A stretch of 64,000 bases of DNA from Symbiodinium natans (lineage: Eukaryota; Sar; Dinophyceae; Suessiales; Symbiodiniaceae). Under the pieces are notes generated by a model. The model ran no database searches and had not been told where the DNA came from. It was given only the letters and a program-made list of their open reading frames with translations. Positions 35,032 through 41,438 of this stretch are shown here, one piece after another; positions within the stretch are counted from its first letter, which is position 1; each line of letters begins with the position of its first letter. Both the position numbers and the translations under genes were made by a program. Location of the stretch: the NCBI GenBank assembly GCA_905221605.1, contig CAJNDS010002129.1:163501-227500 (forward strand), in the 5' to 3' direction.

Positions 35032-36365
35032 TGCATGCACATGCATGCATGCACGCATGCACGCATCAGTCATTGATTTTCAAGTGCACCTCCTGGTGTG
35101 GATGTCTCATTCGCGACACGGTAAAAGCTGGCCAGTGAGGGGCCCAAGCCTCACAGGGGCAATAGCTCATGGCTCTGCCTCCCGAACCCCTTAGCTGAGC
35201 CTGGGCTGAGACTGAACTGAGCCATTCCGATTATATTTCTACATTACTATGTTCTTATAGTGTTTCTTAATTATGTTGTTTTGATTGTGTTTCGATATTA
35301 TGATCCTAGTATATGTTTCTGCATATGATGTATTCTCTTACCATTACATTCTTCTTCTGTTATATTTGTTGGGATAGTATACTGTTAGTAATTCTTATCC
35401 CATTTTTTTCTATTTCATTATGCTAGCGGCTAGAATGTGAGGCACCGGTAGCTTAGCCCACGAAGAGGCCACCGGCTTGGATAAGCGAGTAATTCAAGCT
35501 GGCTTCCGCGTGGTCGACCGGGAGACTCGTCTGCAGCCCGAAGGTTCGCGTTTAGGGTTTAGGGTTTAGGGTTGAGGGTTTAGGGTTTAGGGTTTAGTTA
35601 GGGTACCTTTTTCCCCTCTTCGGGCAAGGTTCCCTTCTTAAACCACCATTGCGCGAAGAAGCCAAAGAAAGAACCCGATCAAGCAGACTTCTCCTGGGCT
35701 CAAACCCTGAAGGTATGTAGGGTTTATCGCTTTCAGGTAGAGAACATTAAGCTGTTTTGGGTTTAGGCCGCAATCCTTAACCCTAAACCCAGGACATGGA
35801 TGGCAAGATCACGGTGGGGGACCTTCGACGGATTCTTCCCGAACTCGACGAGGCCGAGGTTACCCGGAGACCTTTATTATAGAAGATATAGAAGATTGAG
35901 TTCAGGGTTTAGGGTCTAGGATCTAGGGGTAGGGTAGAATGGGTCAAGCTTGTTTGGCTTTGTGCACAATGCGCGTCAGGCTCTAGGCTGAAGGTCAGCG
36001 GAAAAGCAATTTCTAAGGCTGTAACCATGGTGGAAGGCTTCGACTTTGACTCAGATGGCGGCTTGAACTGCGACGAGTTCTCCGACATGGTTTCTACTTA
36101 CTTCGAGCGGCAAACCGCGAAAGATACTTGGTCAAAGGTGACTCTCAAGCGGAAGACGCCCGAGATGAGGCGCTTCAAACTTTTCTCCATGGGCGTCAAG
36201 AACCTTCGCACTGTAGAGGATGATGACGATGCGCACTCGAGTTGTGTTGCGTCCAGTATCTTTACAGCGAGCCACACATTGGGGGACAGCCGTTTGGCGG
36301 ATTCCAGCAGCAGCAGCGAGAGTAGCGGCGGTGACGAGGCTCCTCCGCACCGCGGACTCCAATAG
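20257..36365 (+). CDS. Calcium-dependent protein kinase-like gene (CDPK), whole span
   Basis: Serine/threonine-type kinase domain followed by EF-hands, spread over at least 14 plus-strand exons. CDPKs sense Ca2+ directly and phosphorylate targets; they are typical of plants and alveolates. Found in order: G-loop GAGCFGTV, lysine in RRAWKTLSK, hinge ENMYFVLE, catalytic loop HGDFAARN, DFG, subdomain XI TAEEALGHPWL, a junction helix, and EF-hand pieces at 33091, 34288, 35499, 35659/35793 and 36018. The alpha-C exon and the APE region were not found. Adjacent exons join in phase where I could test. Introns contain TTTAGGG/CCCTAAA tracts and family A/B elements. Non-RD, tyrosine-kinase-like catalytic loop is unusual. 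Confidence 0.75.
20865..20900. repeat. (TA)n microsatellite followed by T run
   Basis: Alternating TA for about 23 bases followed by a T run, inside the first CDPK intron. Confidence 0.9.
20975..21058 (+). CDS. CDPK exon 2: G-loop end and ATP-binding lysine
   Basis: Starts after GACTTCAG and reads CFGTVSKATDKISGVRRAWK then TLSKTKQ. The Lys in R-A-W-K is the ATP-anchoring lysine of subdomain II. A GT donor after AAGCAAG closes the exon; the frame could run 24 bases further before a stop. Confidence 0.75.
21237..21300 (+). pseudogene. Possible reverse-transcriptase scrap
   Basis: Reads KRKIRIYKAVFIPMLTHGI, similar to the conserved K-x-R-I/L-Y-K-A-V-x-x-P-x-L-x-x-G block at the end of non-LTR reverse transcriptases. 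Only this block is visible, so it is at best a truncated fragment inside a CDPK intron. Confidence 0.35.
21894..21983 (+). CDS. Candidate exon before a TTTAGGG tract
   Basis: Lies between an AG (CCGGAG) and a donor GTCAGTTTAGGG. The open frame reads VHKAFQDQLLELYTAYPEEP then ASGLGITAPK. It sits between CDPK exons 2 and 3, where the alpha-C helix exon is expected, but it does not look like alpha-C. It may be a lineage-specific insert or part of a different gene. Confidence 0.3.
21989..22047 (+). repeat. (TTTAGGG)n interstitial telomeric tract
   Basis: Eight near-perfect heptamers immediately after the candidate exon ending at 21983. Confidence 0.95.
22721..22792 (+). CDS. CDPK exon 3: beta-5/hinge
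   Basis: Reads RLYDVIEDKENMYFVLEPAG then CSQ. The L-Y-D-V-I-E-D-x-x-x-M-Y-F-V-L-E block is kinase subdomains IV-V. The exon may begin earlier, at 22681, after CTTTGCCAG. It is followed at once by GGTTTAGGG repeats, so the donor is formed by the telomeric unit; joining to exon 4 in frame needs either a GG-AG or a shifted GT boundary. Confidence 0.7.
22793..22852 (+). repeat. (TTTAGGG)n tract starting at a splice donor
   Basis: Eight perfect heptamers beginning directly at the last base of the hinge-encoding exon. Confidence 0.95.
23483..23573 (-). repeat. (CCCTAAA)n tract before CDPK exon 4
   Basis: Degenerate and perfect CCCTAAA units ending about 43 bases before the acceptor of the exon at 23617. 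With the TTTAGGG tract at 22793 it forms the two ends of one intron in inverted orientation. Confidence 0.9.
23617..23702 (+). CDS. CDPK exon 4: subdomain V-VI linker
   Basis: Starts after TTCCGGAG and reads GDLQKRLEDCTEQFLPESTA then APLGQPSAG. The G-D-L-x-x-R-L motif follows the hinge in Ser/Thr kinases. The phase fits exon 3. The donor is again next to the start of a telomeric tract (GGGTTTGTTTAGGG). Confidence 0.65.
23703..23824 (+). repeat. TTTAGGG/TTCAGGG interstitial tract
   Basis: About 120 bases of heptamers. The middle third is homogenised to TTCAGGG, flanked by canonical TTTAGGG units. A block of one variant suggests local expansion after insertion. Confidence 0.95.
23979..24045 (+). 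CDS. CDPK exon 5: subdomain VIa helix
   Basis: After CCATTCAG the frame reads PCQNHERLVMKQLFSAMNYL then HQ, the alpha-E helix that ends L-x-Y-L-H in kinases. Splicing CACCA (GC donor) to exon 6 gives Y-L-H-Q-L-G-I-T-H-G-D without a frame break. Confidence 0.7.
24593..24663 (+). CDS. CDPK exon 6: catalytic loop HGDFAARN
   Basis: Starts after CATGCTTCAG and reads LGITHGDFAARNVLIKEDKP then LDQ. The catalytic Asp and Asn of the H-x-D-x(4)-N loop are kept, but the Arg before Asp is Gly (a non-RD kinase) and the usual Lys-Pro-Glu is Ala-Ala-Arg as in tyrosine kinases. A GC donor at 24664 joins to exon 7 in phase (DQ-S-MVKVADFG). Confidence 0.75.
25179..25252 (+). CDS. CDPK exon 7: DFG motif
   Basis: Starts after CGCCAAG and reads MVKVADFGSARNYDMPLACE then DFWE. 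The Mg-binding DFG is intact. The donor GTTACGAAAACC is the first base run of a family-B element, so this intron starts exactly with the element. Confidence 0.8.
25253..25347 (+). mobile_element. Family-B element, copy 3, forming an intron start
   Basis: Begins GTTACGAAAACCGGGGACCC at the donor of the DFG exon and carries CCCAAATAGTAGGATTCCC, TTATAATGAGGACCCCAATA and AAGGTACCCCTAATTTCGGA before ending AAACCCCG. This is the clearest candidate for an intron-generating (introner-like) insertion, although the intron now extends well beyond it. Confidence 0.65.
25838..25924 (+). mobile_element. Family-B element, diverged copy
   Basis: Retains ACACCCAAATAGTAGGACCC and TAAGGTATCCCTAACGTCGG in the right order and spacing, otherwise diverged. 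Confidence 0.45.
26208..26303. mobile_element. Family-A inverted-repeat element, copy 2
   Basis: Left arm GGGATGCTCCCTCTTATACT, then CCTGAATAGGGATCAT; right arm AGAATCCCTATTAAGGACG and TTAAGGTGGGGACCCC. Arms are diverged relative to copies at 56849 and 58671. Confidence 0.6.
27306..27386 (+). CDS. Candidate exon bracketed by telomeric tracts
   Basis: CCCTAAA units at 27236-27280 lie to the left and GAGGGTTC-type units to the right. The plus frame reads GSLIEATGQSVPRKPMDDTA then SRIVAE, with a GC donor. It falls within the CDPK span between the DFG and subdomain XI exons, but no kinase motif is seen. The function is unknown. Confidence 0.35.
28150..28210 (+). other. Possible kinase subdomain IX fragment
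   Basis: One frame reads FGAADDMWTRGLCGHGLAL. A-D-D-M-W-x-x-G-L resembles the D-x-W-S/T-x-G helix that follows APE in kinases, and the position in the CDPK span fits. No supporting splice sites and no APE nearby, so it is only a suggestion. Confidence 0.25.
28251..28559 (+). CDS. Open exon, product unrecognised
   Basis: After CATGTTCAG the frame stays open for about 100 codons. It contains VELVEGDAVFGNTFYGSEVY and later LEGIEVYVLDHCSAQAYLWL then KSADGGKLTDKRHARFAVAS. The last part loosely resembles the RNase H region of copia-like elements (D-x-x-S-A ... L-x-D-K-R-x-A-x-x-x-A), but I am not confident. It lies inside the CDPK span and might be a transposon remnant or a lineage-specific insert. 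Confidence 0.35.
   Translation, partial: VQHMSERRARALPYLLAQGPSHITSPRVELVEGDAVFGNTFYGSEVYLVQMLRGFSKLSILEGIEVYVLDHCSAQAYLWLKSADGGKLTDKRHARFAVASLY
29531..29622. mobile_element. Family-A element, diverged copy
   Basis: Keeps TAACAGCCCGTAAATAGGGA, GGGACTATAATAGG and AGAATCCCTACTAAGGACT in family-A order. The outer GGGATGTTCCCCC ends are weak. Confidence 0.45.
30010..30285. repeat. AT-rich tandem repeat, unit about 50 bp
   Basis: Five to six copies of a unit of the form ATCCCTTTTAAATTCATACG, AGCTCATCCCTTTTTAAAAT, CATATGG. Units differ by small substitutions. No coding meaning. Confidence 0.85.
30490..31045. repeat. Cluster of the decamer TCCGCGTAGG
   Basis: More than a dozen copies of CGCGTAGG-type words, most as GTCCGCGTAGG, occur in two sub-clusters (about 30495-30580 and 30755-31045) separated by AT-rich DNA. 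Some are in direct tandem. On the minus strand they encode Tyr-Ala-Asp repeats, which I consider incidental. Confidence 0.7.
31106..31187 (+). CDS. CDPK exon: subdomain XI (TAEEALGHPWL)
   Basis: Reads SARWTAEEALGHPWLEASRM then QPKESA. The R-x-T-A-x-E-A-L-x-H-P-W-L motif closes the kinase C-lobe. The exon runs into a 25-base G run followed by TTTAGGG repeats. Confidence 0.75.
31187..31273 (+). repeat. G25 run followed by (TTTAGGG)n
   Basis: A pure G run of 25 bases leads directly into about eight perfect TTTAGGG units, right at the 3' edge of the subdomain XI exon. Confidence 0.95.
31785..31846 (+). CDS. CDPK exon: junction (autoinhibitory) helix
   Basis: Starts after GAAGCTGCAG and reads AFADASCLERVALQAIAERH, the F-x-x-x-S-x-L-x-R-x-A-L-x-x-I-A pattern at the start of the CDPK activation domain. 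A GC donor at 31847 avoids the TAA that follows. TTTAGGG units start at 31861. Confidence 0.6.
32407..32500 (-). mobile_element. Family-B element, reversed copy
   Basis: Plus strand reads GGTTTCCGAAAACAGGGGGT, then TTTTGGGGGTTCCTATTATT and ATATTTGGGGGTATATTAGG, the reverse complement of family B. Confidence 0.6.
33019..33090 (-). repeat. (CCCTAAA)n tract ending in a splice acceptor
   Basis: CCCTAAA/CCCTGAA units whose last member, CCCTAAG, supplies the AG directly before the EF-hand exon at 33091. Confidence 0.95.
33091..33144 (+). CDS. CDPK exon: EF-hand loop piece (DCDGLITPADL)
   Basis: Begins right after ACCCTAAG and reads D-C-D-G-L-I-T-P-A-D-L-Q-P-L. It supplies loop positions 3-12 of an EF-hand (D, D, G, I and D at 12). 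Position 1 must come from an upstream exon that I did not find. The end could be at a GT (33135) or a GC (33145) donor. Confidence 0.65.
34288..34347 (+). CDS. CDPK exon: divergent EF-hand (DPDGVGALELSTF)
   Basis: After TTAAAAG the frame reads VDPDGVGALELSTFKGAMLQ. Gly at loop position 6 and a hydrophobic residue at 8 fit, but position 12 is Thr instead of Glu or Asp, so Ca2+ binding is doubtful. A GC donor at 34348 closes it before an in-frame TGA. Confidence 0.55.
34350..34425. repeat. (GAT)n microsatellite
   Basis: GATGATGAT-type repeats interrupted by GGT and GCTAAT, directly downstream of the EF-hand exon. Confidence 0.9.
34955..35065. repeat. (CA)n microsatellite ending in ATGCATGC units
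   Basis: About 70 bases of CA repeats passing into GCACATGCATGC words. Confidence 0.95.
35499..35543 (+). CDS. CDPK exon: degenerate EF-hand start (FRVVDRETRLQPE)
   Basis: Between AATTCAAG and donor GTTCGCGTTTAGGG. Reads GFRVVDRETRLQPE, matching the A-F-R-V-F-D-x-D-x-x-G-x-I start of an EF-hand with weak ligand positions. Confidence 0.4.
35659..35712 (+). CDS. CDPK exon: EF-hand entering helix
   Basis: Between GCGCGAAG and canonical donor GTATGT. Reads KPKKEPDQADFSWAQTLK in phase 0, and joins exactly to the next exon to give T-L-K-D-M-D-G-K-I-T. Short and without a strong motif of its own, but phase and position support it. Confidence 0.4.
35793..35858 (+). CDS. CDPK exon: EF-hand (DMDGKITVGDL)
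   Basis: Acceptor is CCCTAAACCCAG, the end of a telomeric C-strand tract. Reads DMDGKITVGDLRRILPELDE then AE. Ends in phase 0 at a GT donor and joins to the last EF-hand exon as D-E-A-E-A-V-T-M-V-E-G-F-D. Confidence 0.75.
36018..36365 (+). CDS. CDPK exon: last EF-hand and Ser-rich tail
   Basis: After TTCTAAG the frame reads AVTMVEGFDFDSDGGLNCDE then FSDMV. The loop D-F-D-S-D-G-G-L-N-C-D-E is a complete, canonical EF-hand. A basic segment, an acidic DDDD and a Ser-rich stretch follow to TAG. TTTAGGG units begin 26 bases after the stop. A GC lies at the stop codon, so a further exon (for example near 36505) cannot be excluded. Confidence 0.75.
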   Translation, partial: AVTMVEGFDFDSDGGLNCDEFSDMVSTYFERQTAKDTWSKVTLKRKTPEMRRFKLFSMGVKNLRTVEDDDDAHSSCVASSIFTASHTLGDSRLADSSSSSESSGGDEAPPHRGLQ

Positions 36366-36504
36366 CAACCTTTTTCCTTCCTTTTTCCAGGGGTTTAGGG
36401 TTTAGGGTGTAGGGCTTAGGGTTGAGGGTTTAGGGTAAGATCGACAAACTGCGCAAGCCTTAAAAGCAATCCCCTAAACCCTCAACCCTGAACAATCTTG
36501 CTCT

Positions 36505-36593
36505 GGGGAGCCAGGCAAACCGCGGCGCCGTCGCCGCCGACGGCGCCGAGCAAAAGGCTCAACAAGCCATCCCCCAAGGCCAAGGCAAGGCGT
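36505..36593 (+). CDS. Candidate Pro/Ala/Lys-rich exon bracketed by telomeric tracts
   Basis: CCCTAAA/CCCTCAA units at 36472-36495 to the left, donor-like GTTCAGGGTTTAGGG to the right, acceptor GGGAGCCAG. One frame reads QTAAPSPPTAPSKRLNKPSP, an unstructured basic tail. It may be an extra 3' exon of the kinase gene. Confidence 0.3.
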
Positions 36594-37003
36594 TCAGGGT
36601 TTAGGGTTTAGGGATTTTTCCAAGAAGGTTTAGGGATTTGAGGCCTTGTAGTATAGGAGTCGAAATAAATCACTTCAAAACTGCTGTTTTCTTCTCAAGG
36701 CCAGTATAGTTTTGTTTAATGCAAGCAACCCACGCAGTTGCGTTCCAAATGGGCGCAGGGCTTCAGATTTGGGAGTGGGTTGGGACAGGAAGAACTTTGA
36801 TTGCTACGCAAACCCTGAAAAGAAGCGTGAGATATCCCTAAACCCTAAACCCTAAACCCTAAACCGATCTGCTGTGACTGGCCCTATATCGTCGGCCCAG
36901 TGTAGGCTTCCAAGGCCCGGAGCTCAACAATTCAAAGGCTTTTTGTTGGCATCCTGGGCATCCTTTCTCAGAGAGTAACACAGGCCCGTTGAGATTTAGA
37001 AAT

Positions 37004-37019
<16 letters not shown>

Positions 37020-37051
<32 letters not shown>

Positions 37052-37135
37052 TTTTTTTGGGGGGGGGGGGGGGGTTTAGGTTTTTGATGGTTTTGGTGTT
37101 TATGTCGGGCTTTGGGGGGGGGGGGGGGGGGGGGT

Positions 37136-37189
<54 letters not shown>

Positions 37190-37227
37190 GGGGTTTGGGG
37201 TTTGGGGTTTGGGGTTTGGGGTTTGGG
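37020..37227. repeat. TA, T25, G runs (G16, G21, G52) and GGGGTTT repeats
   Basis: A TA repeat passes into a T run (37034-37058), a G run (37059-37074), TTTAGG-like DNA, then G21-T-G52 and finally (GGGTTTG)n. The long Gly/Pro frames it creates are artefacts. Confidence 0.95.
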
Positions 37228-37999
37228 CCAGGATCCGAGTTAAGCCTCCATGTCGAAGGTAAACTCATACCCAGACCAATACGGGACAGTGTACATAATC
37301 ACCGGCTTTATCCCCTTGCAACACCTTTGCAGCGAAAATATGTTGAGTTCCAAAGAAGCCGCTCTGATTACCCAAGCGCCGTCCATTCCGCTTGTTACTT
37401 CCGCTTTCTGTCCGTGTTGCTTCATTCTATTTTTTGAAGCTGGTAAAGAAAATGCAGGTTAGCAGGAAGTAGACGCTTTCCTACCAAAACAAGGAGCCTA
37501 TCCACTTTTCATAGTGCAGCAACAAGTACGAGCAGAAAAAGGATTTCTTCGTAAGATGAGAAGTTTCAGCATAAACACACAGATTCTCTTGGCAAAATAT
37601 AGAGAAAATTAGTAGAACGGTAGAGGAACTGGAGGTTTCCCCATTAGAATGTGGAGGGATGTGGAGGGAACCAACTAAGACATCCAAAACGAATCAGCAG
37701 TTCCCCAGACAAATGAACACCCGTTGGCGCCCTTGCGGCTGAGCGTCCTTACTATGCTCAAGAGCATGTAGGGAAGCTCCTTCTCAGAGGTTTAGGGTTT
37801 AGGATTTAGGGTTCAGGGGCTTGGTAAGGGCCAAGCAATTGAAGACAGCCAGGTTCCGGCAAGACCCCCGGGGGCTGCGGAGTCACGGCCCGTTCCGGGC
37901 CGGAAGCAACAGACCGAGTCTGCAGCTCCTTGTCTGGCAGTTGTTCAGAAACTTGAGTGAGCTCCGGCTGCCCTAAACCTTAAACCCCTCAGCCCCCAG

Positions 38000-38038
38000 G
38001 GTTTAGGGTTTAGGGTTTAGGGCCCCTAAACCCTGCAG
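38000..38038. repeat. Head-to-head telomeric junction
   Basis: GGGTTTAGGG units run directly into CCCCTAAACCCTGCAG, so G-strand and C-strand repeats face each other. The C-strand side supplies the acceptor of the exon at 38039. Confidence 0.85.
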
Positions 38039-38304
38039 GGCTGAAGTTCGAGGGTGTCAGGATTGCGAGTGCGGCTGGGAGTTCGTTCTTCGCGCGTCTA
38101 TTCCCTAATGAAAGGGTTACCCTTATTATCATATGGCTACTCACGGCTGTTGGGCTACCACGGAAGGCATTGACCGGCTCAGCGATGGGTTTGCTGATGT
38201 TCTGTTGGGACGGACCAGACCTCAACGACTCAGGTGCAGAGTTCGGCTCCGCGGTACTGGGTTTGTGGTTGCTGCTTCCAGCTGCGTATGATGTTCTAAC
38301 TCAG
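38039..38304 (+). CDS. Exon of an unrecognised membrane protein
   Basis: Between CCCTGCAG and donor GTGCCC a frame is open for 88 codons. It contains RIASAAGSSFFARLFP, then VTLIIIWLLTAVGLP (a membrane segment), LTGSAMGLLMFCW, an acidic loop DGPDLNDSGAEF and SAVLGLWLLLPAAYDVLTQ (a second membrane segment). No family recognised. Neighbouring exons of this plus-strand gene were not found; a diverged family-B-like element follows in the intron. Confidence 0.5.
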
Positions 38305-39009
38305 GTGCCCTCACACATAATTTTGGTCCAAGGCGTAAGGATATGGGGCATTTCCCAGAGTAGGGATACCCCAACATACTTCTGTCGCAATTACAGGAAC
38401 CCCCAAAAAAAGTTCACCCCGAAAATTTCCGGAGTCCCTCCAGGGTCTAAAACCCTAAACCTTAAACCGCAAAGCCTCTAAGCTTGTGGAAGGCCTCAAC
38501 CCCGAAAAATGCTCGGAACCTAAACCCTAAGCCCCGTGGAGCATTGCTAGACGGGTGGCAAAAAAAACCCTAAACCCTAAACCCTAAACTCAGGGCCTAG
38601 GCCGCCCCCCTACAGAGGGGGGGCGGCGCTTAAGCCCGTCGACCTGTATGGCGAAAGTCGACCCAGGTCGCTTGCCGGCCTCAGGAGGTCGGTAGCACCC
38701 ACGAGTACCGCTTCGGGGGGGGGTACCCCAAGGCCCCCAATGCACCAGGACGTCCCCTCACCTCAGCCTCTCCAGGAACCAGGGCCCCTGGAGGCCCTCA
38801 GAGGTTTTTGCGTGGCCTCTGACAGGCTTTTTTGGCAAGAGGGCGAAAGGGGTCGGGGGATAGGGGAAAGGGGCCTTCAGGGGGGCCAGGGGGAAAATGG
38901 GCCAAAAACGTCAACAAAGCCCCCTCTCACCCCCTCATTTCCCCCCTTACCCGCCCTGACCCCCCCTTTTGTGGCTTCGGCCTCTGGCCCGGCTGGACCC
39001 CTGCTGGCC

Positions 39010-39480
39010 CGTTTTCTAAAAAAAAACGGGGTCAACATAGCCTCCAAGACCCTCTCAGAAGAGCAAAGGCAAAAACCCTCTAAGAGTTGCCAACATTAGC
39101 CTCCTATGTTGACCCCGTTTAGAGGGTCTTGGAGGCTATGTTGGTCTCTCTTACAGGGTCTTGGAGGTTATTTGGAGGCTTTGTTGGTGCCCTTATTAGA
39201 GAGACGTTGGCCTGTAGCTGGAGGGTCTTGGAGGCTATGCTGGTCTCTAGTTAGAGGGTCTTGAAGGCTATGTTGGCCCATCTTGGGGGGGTCTTGGAGG
39301 CTATGTTGGTCCCTTTTGAAGGGTCTTGGAGGCTATGTTGGCCCCTCTTAGGGGGCTTGGAGGCTACGTTGGCCCCTTTTAGAGGGCCCTTGAGGCTATG
39401 TTGGTCCCTCTTAGAGGGTCTTGGAGGCTATGTTGGCCACTCTTGGAGGGTTTTTGCCTTTGCTCTTCTGAAAGGGTCTT
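39010..39480. repeat. Foldback minisatellite (GAGGGTCTTGGAGGCTATGT)
   Basis: Around nine to ten units of 32-35 bp built on GGGTCTTGGAGGCTATGTTG at 39100-39440. The outer left arm (39028-39098) is the reverse complement of the outer right arm (about 39405-39480), including AGAAGAGCAAAGGCAAAAAC against TTTTTGCCTTTGCTCTTCT. A tandem array inside an inverted repeat. Confidence 0.8.
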
Positions 39481-39638
39481 GTTCTTGTTCTTCTTGTTGT
39501 TGTTGTGGGGGGAAAACACCCCAGCCTAGTGCTGCAGTGTCCCCCAACAGCATTTTGCTGTGAGTGCCTTGCACCGTTTTGCTGTGTGATTGGTGTATCC
39601 AATTTCGCAGCTTTTCTTGTCCAATCTAGGATTGCGTA

Positions 39639-39905
39639 ATGTGGGAGCTTGTAAACGATCGGCCGGGCATGTTTGTGCCTGAGCGTGGCGGCAGAGGCTC
39701 GGGCGCGATCCCCATTTGTTTCCACTGTGGTGCCCGTTTCGAGAAGCGCCGAGATTTGCTAGCCCATGAAAAGGAGAGTCATGCGAATCAGTTCGCGTGT
39801 GGCAGTTGCGGCAAACACTTTGCCGGTAGCTGCCAACCTCGACAGCACGCAGTCTCCTGCCAGCACTCCTTGCCCAACGTCTTCAAGCTACCCAATGAGC
39901 AGTGA
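39639..39905 (+). CDS. Small C2H2/C2HC zinc-finger protein or exon
   Basis: ATG preceded by an in-frame TAG; 88 codons. The first finger is C-x2-C-x12-H-x4-H with Phe and Leu in the usual core places (ICFHCGARFEKRRDLLAHEK). The second is C-x2-C-x12-H-x3-C (ACGSCGKHFAGSC...H-A-V-S-C). Such fingers bind DNA or RNA and are common in transposon-encoded and regulatory proteins. The stop could end a complete small protein, or an intron may start before it and join to the Pro/Ala-rich frame downstream. Confidence 0.6.
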   Translation: MWELVNDRPGMFVPERGGRGSGAIPICFHCGARFEKRRDLLAHEKESHANQFACGSCGKHFAGSCQPRQHAVSCQHSLPNVFKLPNEQ

Positions 39906-40059
39906 GCTGCCTTTTGTGGTGTGAACGCCTTTAGTGCGTGTCACATCTTGCTCGACTAGTTTGCTAGACTTTGCTAGTCCGGCAGCCGTCATCGTGCTTC
40001 GAGCTTTGAGCAAAAGCTCTGCACTGTTTCGTTCTGCCTTTGCATTTGTTGCGTTGGTA

Positions 40060-40311
40060 GGGCATGAAGTGCAGGTTTTGGCTCGAGCTCTGGGTCCGAT
40101 GACGGAACCACCGGCGGCCCCGAAAGCGGGGATGCTTCCCCCTCCAGCAACTCCAAAATCTCCAGCTGCTCCGGAAGCTCCGAAGTCTGTGGCTCCTGCT
40201 CCGCCAGAAACTCCGAAATCAGGGGCCCCTCCTCCACCTCCATCAACTGATGATGAAGCCGCCCGACTTGCCCAAGAGCTACTTGACAAACAACCTTTGC
40301 AGCTACAGTGA
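40060..40311 (+). CDS. Pro/Ala-rich coding frame
   Basis: Part of a 125-codon frame that begins at 39934. The convincing part reads EPPAAPKAGMLPPPATPKSP, continues with PAAPEAPKSVAPAPPETPKS and ends DDEAARLAQELLDKQPLQLQ before TGA. Period-like PEAPKS/PETPKS repeats suggest a disordered linker with a terminal helix. Probably a downstream exon or separate ORF of the zinc-finger locus. Confidence 0.4.
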   Translation, partial: GHEVQVLARALGPMTEPPAAPKAGMLPPPATPKSPAAPEAPKSVAPAPPETPKSGAPPPPPSTDDEAARLAQELLDKQPLQLQ

Positions 40312-40632
40312 TCCATGTGGGACGCCACAAGATGGACACTATGGGAGACGGCCATCCGGTACGACCCAACTGCAGATTGGTGCGTGTTTGCTGGACGCAG
40401 CGAAACACAGTAGGACGACGGGGAGCCGACCTTCTCACCACTGTATGCTAAATTAGTATCACTAGCTAGCCTTTCCGCTATCAGATCCTAAGTCCTGTAC
40501 AGTCTCACCCTTTCAGTCTTAAATTCAGTTTCACCTCTCCTAACCATTAGCTCCAAACCAATTTTCGGTGCTCAGACGGTGCAAATCGCCCGCAATGAGC
40601 AGAGCCCGCTCGCTCAGCGTTCAATAATTGTA

Positions 40633-40633
<1 letters not shown>

Positions 40634-40663
<30 letters not shown>

Positions 40664-40785
40664 CTGTTGTTGCTGTTGTTGCTGTTGTTGCTGTTGTTGC
40701 TGTTGTTGCTGTTGTTGCTGTTGTTGCTGTTGTTGCTGTTGTTGCTGTTGTTGCTGTTGCTGTTGTTGTTGTTGTTTTCCGGCAG
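40634..40785. repeat. (GTTGTTGCT)n microsatellite
   Basis: About 150 bases of GTT and GCT trinucleotides in a regular nine-base period. All frames are open as poly-Leu, poly-Val/Ala or Cys; treated as non-coding. Confidence 0.95.
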
Positions 40786-40795
40786 GAAGGCACGG

Positions 40796-40858
40796 ACGAG
40801 GAATCGGCCCTATTTTGGGCCAGCCTCCTGGACGACCTGGAGGTGGGGGAAGTAGTGA
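40796..40858 (+). CDS. Candidate exon (EGTDEESALFWASLLDDLEV)
   Basis: Lies between TTTTCCGGCAG and a donor GTAGTG, just after the GTT microsatellite. Encodes EGTDEESALFWASLLDDLEV then GE, an acidic amphipathic helix. Not recognised. Confidence 0.35.
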
Positions 40859-41009
40859 TAAGGCAGGTTAAGTTGAAGAGGGTGTGTGCTTCGGCGAGCC
40901 CGTTTGGTGCTGTTATCTTTTGCTTTCAGGATGCGCCGAGTCCAGGGACGTTATTGGCTTAGTTTTTTGTTCTTGCTGTGAGTTGTATTGAGGTCTGCGA
41001 CTTGTTTCT

Positions 41010-41414
41010 TTGGTGAAATTTGCTGTAAGGTTGTCTTTGCAAGTTGTGTCGTGTTGCTCTGCTGAGGCGACGCGGTTTGACGCCATGATCGCCGGCCAAA
41101 AAGCGTCGATTTTTGTCAGGGACTTGATTTCTTCATTTGGGTTAATGGTTGTAGAGAGTTGGTGGACTCGATTCTTTTGGGTCGACGACGACGACGCCGA
41201 GGAGGAAGTGGATTGCCAGTTCTGCCAGGTGGGATTGGCGGTAACAGGATGGGTTTGCTTGCATGTGGATTTGGTTCAGGCCGACGAGAGTCCGAAGAAG
41301 CGGGGCAGGTCGTCGATTTCTGTTTTGCTTCTGGCTTTTGATGATTCTTGCCGTTGTCGGTTGTTGCACTGCCTTTTCACCTGGGAGGACCGTCACCAGG
41401 AAAGTGCCGTATGA
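41010..41414 (+). CDS. Open frame with acidic stretch, unrecognised
   Basis: 134 codons. The middle reads EATRFDAMIAGQKASIFVRD and then VDDDDAEEEVDCQFCQVG. A C-x-x-C follows the acidic run, but no partner cysteines are visible. A different frame of the same region is also open. May be a real exon of the repeat-free block. Confidence 0.3.
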   Translation: MVKFAVRLSLQVVSCCSAEATRFDAMIAGQKASIFVRDLISSFGLMVVESWWTRFFWVDDDDAEEEVDCQFCQVGLAVTGWVCLHVDLVQADESPKKRGRSSISVLLLAFDDSCRCRLLHCLFTWEDRHQESAV

Positions 41415-41438
41415 CAAGAGCAGACTGCCCTGCGGCAT

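Noticed and set aside
36996-37437. Poly-Gly and poly-Pro frames
   Set aside because: Translation of T and G homopolymers.
40579-40962. Poly-Leu/Val frame as a membrane protein
   Set aside because: Comes from the GTT/GCT microsatellite. Only the short segment after 40796 looks coding.
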